Assembly (NCBI RefSeq): GCF_026151205.1
Contig: NC_087082.1
Location: 3,500,001 to 3,564,000 of the forward strand
DNA length: 64,000 nt
Source of the DNA: Bolinopsis microptera
Taxonomy: Eukaryota > Ctenophora > Tentaculata > Lobata > Bolinopsidae
Direction of reading: 5' to 3'
Positions 48,822 to 60,800 of this stretch are shown here, one piece after another. The number at the start of each line of letters is the position of its first letter. Position 1 is the stretch's first letter. The notes under the pieces are model-generated. The model made no database searches and was not told the origin of the DNA. It saw only the letters and a list, made by a program, of their open reading frames with translations. A program made the translations under genes and the position numbers.

Positions 48822-51800
48822 TTACTTCTTCCTAATTTTTGACCTATTCTCATCAGTTTCAGAGTCTCTTTCCCTCACACCATTAGCCTTTGTCTTGGGT
48901 GAGACGTCCTGCTTTACCTTCTTCTCTGCGCTCTTCCTCTCTCCCTCCTTCTTCAAATCATCATCCCTCCTCCGCTTCTTCTCCGAATCCGTCTCATCCC
49001 TCCGTTTCACACTATCCGCTCGTTTGTCCTTACGCGCGGGTGAACTGTTGCGGGACGCGCTATTTTCTGTGCTCTTCTTTTCCACGTGATGGAATTTCTC
49101 CTCAGCAATGAACGTATTACGACGAGAGTTGAGCTGGGCAGAGTATCCCATAGCAAGCGCATACAGATCTGGTCGCACTGTCTTCTCCTCCTCCTTCACC
49201 TTCAGAATGCGCTTCTCCAGCGCCTGCGCCAGATTGAGCACAACAGGAAACTCCGGGAGGATCTTATTAGGACCGTCAGTCCGTTCCTGATCTGCGAGTA
49301 GTCCTTGGAGTCGAAACAGAACACCATGGCCTTCGTCAGCTTAAAGTGCCACTTGCAACACACATGTCGGAAATTTTCGTAGTCTAGATACTTTTCTATT
49401 TTCTTAGCACCGTCGCTGTTCGGGTCTCCGCGTATGATGTGGACGAAACCGGGGGATTTCCCACATTCCTTCTCGTAAAGAGCCTTGTCTTTGTGCCATC
49501 TTGAGATTCCTTTAAGAGTCTCACAAAGGAACCTTCCGTACCTTGTGATGGAGAAATATCCTCGTAAATTAGCGGGTAGATTGGACACAAATCATTTCAA
49601 CATGTAAAATAACAACTAATTAATTAATTAATAGTCTAAATTTAATAGATATTCAGTAGTAACTAGAGAATGTAATACTTCATATTCTTACCTGCTAGCC
49701 TCATTATCAGTGCAGTTAGTGACAATGTGGGACACATCTGAGAAGATCCTATCAAAGTAGATGAGAGTTGAAAAGTTTGAAGCCTGCATCTTGTGACATA
49801 ACTCTACAAACTTGGCGCAGTATATGGCGTCACTAGCTGTGAACATGGACCGCTGGATTATGCACACTTGCAGAAACTGAAAGAGAGGTTATTATTTAAA
49901 ATACACTTATTATCCACTGTCCTGACCTGCCTCAGATGACAGTGTGACAGAAACTGAGCTATAATGGACCAGTACATGGCAGTATCTCTTAATACTTATA
50001 CAATATACAAGACCCACTAGATCCAATGTGCCAATTAATTTGACCTCTAATCGACCTATCATTATAAACAGTGTCTTTAACTCTAATCTCGAGAACACAA
50101 TATCTAGTACCTGCATAATAGCATCTACTTTGGTAGAATTGGTGCTCGCAAACCAAATATCTTTCTCGGACTCTAACCGGGCCAAGACCAACTTGTGGTT
50201 GACTTCCTGAGACTTGTGCTCTTCTTTTAGCTTGCTTATCAAATCCTTGTGTCGTTCTACCTCCTTATCTTTCCTTCGTTGAGCTAAGTCTTCGTTATCG
50301 TTTACCTAGTAAATTCAACAAATAGGGAAGCTGTTCTTCAAAATGATCGATAAAGAAAAAGTTTTTAAATACATTATTTTCGATTGCTTCGCTGTTTCAG
50401 TGGTAATAATTAGAAATATTATTAATAGCTATTGCAGTTGTGTTGGTAACGGTACTTTTATTTTCACTAAGAATAAGTTGTATAATTGAATTCATATCAC
50501 CTTCGATGTTATTACTTTATTAGTTAACAAATCGCTCTACAAAGTCGTGAAATTATCGTATAAATTGGTTAATGATAGCAGGAGTTTTGTCGGATCGCGA
50601 GATCGTACCTGTTTTATGGCGCCCTCTATCCGTGCAATTTCACCAGTATATCTATTTGAGGGTAAGATGATGTCGGGTGAAGCCAGAGACCAGAATGTGG
50701 CAAATAGTCGGGGTGAAATCTTGTCCCACACTTTAGGAGGATACAACAACTTTACCTGTAATCAATTACATTTAACTAGGAGGATACAACAGCTTTACCG
50801 AGGTATAACATTTTGATAACATATAACTAGGGGAATTCATAATTTCTAGTGGACGATGGAATTAGAATAGTAACAAAGTCACTCCAAAGTATACTCCCAG
50901 CACTAGAATTAATTTCCAATTATTTGACGTAAATTAAAACCCCGAATAGCCGGACCAAAATAAATTAGGCGACAAAGGGGCCCGACAACGCGACATAATG
51001 CAATTAAGGTTATATACGTAGGCCCTCTAAATTATAGAGCCTCACCTGGTCGCTGAGTTGAGATATGACTTTTTCTGAAGCATCAATGTAGGGCTGTGGT
51101 TCATCTGGGGAGCACTTACTTCCACACTCGACCCTTATCTGAGGTTTTATTAGTTTAGTTGAATACTTTCTAAAATGTCTGAGCACGAAAGATGCCGCAA
51201 TATGTATTTTATATATTGACTGCATTATTTCCAATATGAATATGGTTGTTTCCTTTGTATCCCCCCTTTTGTATGTAATTGTGTAAAATTTAATTTAATA
51301 AAATTGATAACGTAGTGACCAGGAGGTGACCGGGATTCCCGGTTCCGGGAATCCCGGTACCGGGATTGGCAATTTTGAGCTATCCCGGTCCCGGTCCCGG
51401 TCCCGGTCAATCACTCAAATTTGCCGGGATTTTGACCGGGATCTTTTACATAATTTCATTCACTGTGATTTTAAGTTTTTCCTTTCATTCATTGTGAATT
51501 TCATCTTTAAACATCCTCTGAGCCAAATACAACAATGTTTAAAATTGCTAAACAAGTTTGAGTAATAAATTATGATCATGAATTAACCAGTAATCGACCG
51601 GAATTCACCCTGATTTTTTTGTGAAACTTGTTTTCGAGATAGCAGTTGACCAACAAACTAGGACCAGTGACCAAACTTTTGAGGGGGTCCCGGACCCCAA
51701 CCGCCAAACGGTGCCCGCGGGGCAGCCACGCCCATATTTGGTCCAAATTAGGCCCAATTTAGCCAAATACCCTGAACATTCCCAAAACCCCAGATTTTAG

Positions 51801-54800
51801 GTGCTCTACTAGTAGCTAGTAGTCCCCTGAACTCGTATATGAATTTTCATCAAGATTGGACAAAAAATGGCTGAGTTATGAGCCAAAAACCATATGCCCA
51901 TATTTGGGCATACGCAGCAATATTGGTCGATTTTGGCCCATAAATTGCATTGGTCAAATATCAATATTTTTGAATAAAACCCCCCCCCCCCCCCCCCCTT
52001 AATGCATTCATTACAAGGGGTGACTTTCATAATTCTAAACCATGATTGACCAGCTGACGACGATTAACACATGTTTATTGAAAGCTTCTACAAGTTAACT
52101 CATCGTATCTCTTATATGTTTCTAACCCAACTCCACTCAGCATGATGACCTCGCAAATGACCTCGGATGTTCGGTCATTATCACGCACCTACACGTGAGA
52201 GCCAAGTGATGATAGCCGAACATTCGAGATCATTTGCGCGGCTGGAGGAGTAATAGGTATGACTTCAACATTACATTATAACTTAATTACCTCGCTCTGT
52301 GGAAACAGGGACAAAAGGATTTCGCGGCGATTTTGGCCAAATTTCGCGATACCGCGAAATTTAACAGGCTATACATTAAACTATACATAAAATTTGTCGC
52401 GGAGAATGGGAAATTTCGCGATTTCGTACATGCCGCGAAATCCTTTTGTCCCTGTGTGGAAAGGTCAGAAAATACAAAAGTTGCTGCTTTTGCATTTTAT
52501 CTTCAAAATGTTGAACGTATTATCTCATTGCAAATGTGTCAGTTAGCAAAGACGGGGGAGGGAGGGAGAATTCAGCGACAAATAAACCTAATATTCGCCA
52601 ATAAGTTATGCCAATTATAAGATAATAGATATAATATAATAGCAAATTTGATGGAAAACCATATTTTAGGATTACCTAAAAGATGATTGATAGTTGTAAT
52701 CAAAATTTCTAGTAAACCCCCGCCCCCCCCCCCCCCCCCCCCCCCTCCTCCCCACTCCAGAAAATGATGACTTAACATGAAATTTTACACCACCGAGTAC
52801 AATTTTATTTCTCAACAGGGTTAGTGTCTCTGCTAGAGCTTTGTAATAATCGTCAGGCGTTCAGATGTTGCAGTAGCTTATATACTTTAGTTTGTTTGCA
52901 CATCTGCATCAGGACCTTGTGGCAACCTGGTTATCACATGATGGTCAGTCGATGCACTCTGTGGAGATACTCCGGTTATTTGCATCATTCAAACCTCATA
53001 ATATGTCTTAGTACTATTGATCAATTTTTAAAGTGAAATTCCAAAAATGCTGATCCAACTAGTTTGTTATTTTGTTAAAACCCTGTTAGGTGAATGTCTT
53101 TTTAAGCTAAGAATAGTTTCAAAAAATGAGGGGGGGGGGGGGGGGGGGGGGCAACCATATTAAAGTATATTAAAATGTAGGGTTTTTTCCAATTTTGACC
53201 CGGGATATACTTTAATATGGTTGCCCCCCCCCCCCCCCCCCCCCCCAATTATATGGAATGTCTTTTTTATGCTAGTTAAAACTCAACCATTCATAAGCAA
53301 TGACCATGGTAAAAAGGGTAAAAACTTTGAAGCCACCCCCTCGAAGTAAAGAAGCATTAGAGAAAGAAAGTTTCGATCGTGGACTGTTGAACCATGCCAA
53401 AGATGTGGACATCCTCGATAAAAGAACCCAACTGTTGCGCAATATATGGAGTAGCTACAAAATGAAAAGAAGCATAGAAAAAGCTTCCATTCTTTTAGTT
53501 GGCAGTTCGGGCGTAGGAAAGTCCAGTACCATCAACCATCTCTTTGGTCTTTCAGAGAAAGAATCCATAAACTTTGCTAAGACCAGCGATTCAAAATCCG
53601 AAACTAGAACAACAACCGAATTCGTGATTGAAGTTGATTCCCCTGAGCGATATGAAACGTCTGGTCTTAGGCTAGGTCTGGTCGATACACCAGGATTTAA
53701 TGATACAGATGGGACAAAACAGGATGCATGCAACTTTTATTCGATAAAAGAGTTTTACAAAAAACACATGAAAGGAAGTATGCCTAACCTTGTTTTAATC
53801 TTGATTCAAGCAACTGACACCAGGATCCAAGGTGAAAACAGTAACCTAGCTAAATCGCTGAGATGCTTAAAGTCTTTGAAGCTTATAGATACTAAGTTTC
53901 CTAATGTGGTCGCTGTATTGACTTGGAGTACTGCACTGGGTGAAAAGAAGACAAAATACACCAAAAATATCTCCAGAAAGAAGGAGATAGTAAAAGATAC
54001 CATCTTCGAATTTCTGAACGTCCAAGTTCCAGTAGTTGCCTTGGAAAATGACTTGGAAGATCTTGATAAAGATGGGGATTTCACAGTTTTGCCAGACGGT
54101 ACAAGGCAAGTTAAGAACTTGTACAAGATTTGTCAAGAGGTCCTGAAAAAAAGTGGTGACTTCTACGGTCATCTTATTTTCAATGAAGCCTTCCAACTTG
54201 GCAAGAAGAACGTCACCGTAGGAAACAAGACAGAAGCTAAGAATGCACAATCCAGCAAATTATCCAAAGACGAAACCGAATTCTTCGAATTCTTCTCACA
54301 CGCTCTCGCTGGGGGTACTCCGGATCCGCTTGTACAGGAAGCTACGAATTTCATCAAAGATGAAAACATAATTGAAAATGAGAATGTTGCTGAGATTCAA
54401 GCTCTTGTAGGGTCTCTGAAAAAGATGGGTGTTCAAGAGTTGAGCGAGTTGAATGTCATTTCAACGAAAGGAATACAGTTAAAGCATCCTGAGGATGTTT
54501 CCTGTACTGGAAAAAAGTTTCTGAAGAACATAGGTGTCAAAGACACCACTTATCATATTGGCCAGGATTCGGCAAGTGTCATTGCCCAGGGATATAATAT
54601 TCTCAACGACACTGTCGTACCTAGCCAGATATTTTCCTACAAAGAAAAGGATACAAAGTATGGCATAGCTATTCCAGGGTTGGCGCAACTGAAGCCGGTC
54701 AATGAAACACAGACATTCATGTTTTCATATGACACCAAGACAAAACTAATTCACGACAGATTGGCTCATCTAAATGTCTCCCTAAACGTGGACGTCAACA

Positions 54801-57800
54801 AATTTGCTTTCTCGGGCAAAGCTGGTTTCAATCTCTCCTCCTCGACTGAAACAGATTCACATTCCCAAGAAATATCCTTTTATATGGAAGAGAGGCTTTT
54901 TGAACTAAGCATGGGCAATTTCAAAGATCCGGGGATAGTTTTGACAAAAGATTTTACTGATGCTGTCAAAGAACTTCCTGGATCTTTTAACGTTGAAGAT
55001 GCCAGTGGTAGATCGAAGTTTCAACGATTCTTTGATCGCTGGGGTCATTTCGTTGTTACCAAAGTAATTGGAGGTGGTGCCGTAGAACTGCGAATTAACA
55101 CTTCCTCATTTGGAAGCCAGTTTCGTGACACCAATGCAATCAAAGGATCCTTGGTTGCATCTTTTAGCACTGGCTTTTTTGACACCGAGGCTTCTGTTGA
55201 AGGCAGTGATGAATCAAGAAAAACATTGAGCGCACGACAAGTTTTTGAATCTACTACCGTGAAATGGAGCGGGGGAGCGAGAGAGTTTCACAAGAAAAGC
55301 ACTGTTGGTGACGAGCATAAAATGGACATATGGAGGAACTCACTCATAACAAGTCCTACAATGTTGACTACCGACATGTACCTTGAGCCTATTTCAACTC
55401 TAATCCAGTTAGCAGATCCAAGTAAATATGATGCTGTTTATGAGAGCCTCAAAGATTTTTTGGGGGGAAATTTTGATGTGGTCGCAAAGAGGCAAAAAGA
55501 CGCTAAGGAAGCTGAAAGGAAGCGCAAAGAGGATGAGGCTGAAGCCGAAAGAAAACGAAAGGAAGATGAGGCTAACACAAGGGCAGAAGCAACTGAAGAA
55601 ACGCCCTCTAACGATGGCGGCTCCTCTTGCATTGCTCCAGATTCAAACGCAGTTGTGATGAGGAACGGGGTAGAAATGACCCTAAAACTTAAGGATCTTG
55701 TTATAGGAGATCTGATTCTTTGCTATGACATTGGAAATAAAATCCCAACTTTTACTAAGCTTATTCTTTCTGTCCACGCCAACTTCCACACACCAACGAA
55801 ATATTTCCATATTAAGCTGGAAGATGGCTCTGGCATTAAACTAACAGGGGAGCATCTGATTCTAGTTGGAGAAGGTCACAAAGCAGTCATGGCAAGAGAT
55901 GTCGAAGTGGGCGACTTGCTTTACAAGAGAACAGCAGGATTTTTGAAGGTTCAGAGAATTACCCAAGTCACAGAAAAGGGCTTGTGCTGCCCAATTACGG
56001 AAGTAGGGAACATCATGGTAGATGGTATTTTAGCAAGCTGCTATGCTAACATATCAGACTTCTGTGTGTTTGGAAGAAGCTTCATCTCTGCACAAACTCT
56101 AGGACGAATCACAATGGCACCCTTTACAGCATACAGAAAGATTTCGAAAGACAAAGGAGGGAAGATTGTTGAATCTGATAAGTTTCACCCATATGTTGGT
56201 TTCCTCTTCAAGGCTTTACGCCCCTTCATAAAGTACTAGTTATGGTTATTGACATTAACAAATGACTGATGACTGTTTATTATTGCAATCATTTGAAAAA
56301 ATAGAAGACAATTATTTTGATTTTGCGGACAATTCTTTTGATTTTTCGGGTGCCATTGTTATTCAATTTTGTTATGAAAGGAATAACAATGCAAACTTAA
56401 CAGAATTTTGTCCTGCCGTTTTAATTTTAGTGAGTAACTTACTCTAATACTCTGGTGATTTTTATTTCTAGAAAAGCTTCTTCGTCTTTTTGTCTATGTA
56501 GTGTGTGCAATGAGCATGCTTTCCAAAATCTTTACTCCAGTATGGCTGTTACATTTATAAATTACAACTATAATCAATAATTTTACTGCATGATTTCCAA
56601 TTCGGTCGTTTTATTTGTGTGAATAACAATAGTTAATAATAATAGAAGTGTGAAATTTTATTTAATCAAAGTTATATCGAAATAACCATGATCCAAACGT
56701 ATTTGAAATTTTGCAATAAGAATTAGTGCAATAAGGAAGGATATTAAGATGAAGTTGAATTTGTTATAATATATGTGTTATAAGATTATTGATTGTCATA
56801 TATATATATATAATGTATATTAGTACAGCTTATGTAAGAAGGTGAAGAAGAAAGAACAGGAGATCCAACGAGAAAGGAACGACAGAAGGTGTGTTGAAGT
56901 AGCAGTGTCTAAACTCTAAGTAGTAGATGTACTAGCCTGTGAAGTGGATAGTTCGGGAATCGGGGAACACCGGTAAGTCCTAGTCTAGCTTTCATCTCTT
57001 ATATAGTTTCATGATAGTTGTAGGTTTATATATTTCTTATGTTACAGATGATGCACATTTATTGTATTACTTATAAATCATATTTCAGGTGTTTTTTAGT
57101 ATTGTAGTGTAAGTGTAAAGGAGAGAAGAAATAGGAACAACTAGTAGGAGTCTAAGCAGTAAGCATCAAGATAATAAAAGAGAGTAACCTAGAAGAACAA
57201 GGAAGTGTATTTTGTAGGGGGTGGTGATCATAATATTTTACCTGAAGTCTCATATGTGCTAGAGAAGACTTTTGAAGCAGTGGATGGAGGACTGTAACTT
57301 TATTGGCGGTTGCTACCATAATTTCGTTATAAAAATCACAATTTGGTTATAGAAATCAGATTTAAGGGTGGACCGTGGTTGTGACTTCTCTTGCCCATGA
57401 ATCAGTGAATCGTAGAGAAGAAAACAATTTATATGTTATAGAAGAAAACGAAAGTAATAATAATATATAATATATATTATAATAATAATATAACTGGTTA
57501 AAATTAATTAAAAAACAAACAAATGATGTCATCCTCTCGTCAACTGAAAAACTGTTGTATATGTACACAATTTAAAAATTATTATTAGCGCTCTATCATA
57601 ATCAGTGCAGGTATAAAACAAATTGCTTGTTAGCAGTTCATGTAATTTAAATTTAAATTTTAAAATCCCTGTAACATCCCTGGGCTTCATAGGTCCTCGA
57701 ACGGATCCTGTTCCGGTAAACATAGTTTTAATTAGTGATATATTTTAGGAAGTAAAGACTTTTAGTTCAGGTATTATTTAGTGATATTCTAGTGTAGTAG

Positions 57801-60800
57801 TTTTAGTTTATTGTGGAAATCGGGTGCAGGGTCTAGGGAGGTTAGTAGAAGAGGTCAGTTGAATGTTTTATATTCTAGTGTTACTTTATTAAAACAAACT
57901 GTTTCAGTTTAATTTATTATAATTCCGTGTTTTGTTAATTTGTATTAACATCCCCTTTATTAGTGTATTCATTTTAAAGGTTATAAATAGGTTGTAACAG
58001 AATTTGTAAGGATCACCTGATCACTGAGCTTGGTTCGGAGAAGGAAGAAAGCGCTGTCTGCTTGGAGATGGTACATGGTCGACAGTTCCTCAAAAGAGGG
58101 TAATGTCTTCAGGCTCTGGTTGTTTGTTGGGTTTGTGGTGAGAAACTGTCCAAGTTGCGTGAATGTGTCTTGGCATTGGTCGTACAGTCGGGCAGTCAGC
58201 TTAATGTGCCGTTCCTCATCTAAAGCAGAATTTCGTTATCAACGGTCTAAAAAAACTCTTTAAAAATGTGCTTTTCCGCGACATCTTAAGTAAATATTCA
58301 TAACTCTCTTGCGACTAAATATCGAAATTGGGAAAGTTTGTGATTGGAACTCACTTCCAAAAACAATGGAATGTCTCTGTTGGCTGGCTAGTACACACAG
58401 CGGTAACCAGATATCGTTCAACCCCAATGATTCTTGTAGTCGCTGATTACTCCGCTCTGCATGCCTATAGTAATGTCTACTGGATGTCATGTCTTTTGTT
58501 AAACAATCAGTTACTAATTTTATAGAAAATTTACCTAATCTTGTGGACGGTAATGAATTTATAAAATGATAATTTACCGGATAGGGGTGAAAAATCCTGC
58601 CTCTGCCAACAACACGGGACCCCCGCAAACTGCTTCTAACTGTGATTCGGTTACCTCTTCTGATATCTCTATACCACTCATTCTCTGAATTACCTTAAAC
58701 GAACCAGTGTTAACTTAATATCCAATGTTCTTATGAAACTAAATTTTAAACAGAATCTACGGCTTCATTCAAGCATCATACTCCAACGGAAAAAAAATCT
58801 AAAATCAGCCAGTCTATTAAAGAACTGTTAAGTAAATTGAGCATAACCTCTTTCAAAATGAGAAGATCGGTGCTTTTATTTGCTTTCAGCTGGTTGACGA
58901 TGTACTGAAGTAATCCAGACAGTTCAATGTTGTACTTTTTGTAGATGTGACCGCAGAATGTCGCCAGTACCTGGAAATGATAGATGGTGGTTGTGAGGCT
59001 GAAATGGATGTTATGGTGATCACAATTCATGCAGGAGTGACGGTTGCCAACTGACGTTAAGCCGCCTTTTAGAGTCAGAGTCTCACATGTGCGCGTCACT
59101 CTATCGCTAGTTTCCGATGACAAATTCGATCGTTAGCACAATGATACAACTTTCGCGCGTGCCCCGAGGTCCTGAAATTTTGCGACCGTACGAAGTGTCC
59201 GAAATTTCCGCTGAAAGCCGCACCTGAAACCACCATGCGATGTTTGTGTCTTCTTCCTTCTGTTTTGCTTTTTCTGGATCCGATAGAGCTTCAATAATAC
59301 AGTAGGATAAGACATCTAAACTGAGCAACCCTAGATACCTGAAGAATACACCTCGTTACGTAATGAAACCTGGTCGGAAAATATTTTTAAAAACCCCAAA
59401 CTTAATCGCAAATAAATGCACGATGATGATAATAAAAAGATAAAGCAAATACGTTTCCGAACGAAAGTCTTACTTGAGAGCATTAACAATAGGTATTATA
59501 AGATTATCGTATCGTTGTATCTGGAAGAGGATCTGGTCGAATATAACAGCTGGATTACAGTGGGCCACCCTCCCTATCTGCCGACCAAACGGCTTTACAT
59601 TTTCTTTAGTAAGTCGCTTAAGGATGTACCTACAAAAATGGGTTAAGTTGGAATAACAGTAAGTCTGATCAATTTAATTCGGCGAGTTGAACATTTTAGG
59701 TCCATGTGAGAACTCATTTCAATGGTAAAATCAGAAGCTGAAATAATTATCTTTCAACTAAGTTAAAAAGATAGCAAACCGCGATGTGTGAATAGTTTCT
59801 GCTTTAGTGACCATTAAAAGGGGATTCTTAGCATAGGACACATTCTTCCACTTGGCGTACAGTCGGTAACGAATGTGATAAGGGAAATGCTGCATGTACT
59901 CCCTGATAAATAATATTATTATTAATTTGTTTAGGTTTTCGTCCACTGATAATTAACTCTGCTAACTGCATGCCTCAATATTCTTAATATGGTAACCAAG
60001 TGCTCACGGTAAATTGATTTTTAAATCAGAAAGAACTCTCAAATCTATTACATTAAAGCAAATTAATTGTACTGAAATTATGCAAACCAGATGAGGGCCG
60101 TGAAGTTATAGTTGAAGTTCATCATAGATAGGGATGGTAGGATGACATCGCTCGTTGTCGTCATTATTTGCCTGAAAAATATTTACTTGCGTGAAGCTAC
60201 AACCAGAAGTATTTATAACATTTCATCGAAATGTTCATCACTGGAATTAACCAGCATGCATAGACAATTAAAATTTCGATTTCAGGCGTTCGTACAGCAG
60301 GGCTAATCTTATAGGACCTGACATGTTGACTATAAGTATTATATATAAAATAGGGCTAATGAACGTAATCTTGACAAGTGAGGATGGTCTTGACCTCGAT
60401 CAGTCGATTATCGTACTACTAGTACATATAATATAATGAGCACTATACAAATACCTGTAGAAAGTTCTAGAATTTCGAGATTACGCTCTAATCATTATAA
60501 TATGCCAATATTTACCCAGCAAGAGTGTGGCTGCAAATATCTGCCTTGTTTTCCTTGATAAACAAGTTGAAAAGTCGGAGGATCTTGGTGAAGAGGACGG
60601 GGGAGTTGGAGAGGTAAGGTCCGAGTCGGAACAGAGGTGTCAGCACCATGTCACTTAAATCCTCCCAGCAACTCACCTGTAGTTCAATGTTCAGTTCTAG
60701 GAAACTTACTAATGATCTTAACGATTGATACTTTGATAGAGGATAATTACTACAGTAGCATACAAAATAAATGTTTTTAAATGGAAAAACCTCTGTAGAT

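Noticed and set aside
48890-49301. Plus-strand Ser/Pro-rich frames opposite the THOC2 tail
   Set aside because: They are antisense reflections of the Lys/Arg/Glu-rich THOC2 C-terminus.
53455-54369. Several minus-strand frames within the fusion gene
   Set aside because: They are shadows of the strongly coding plus-strand frame.
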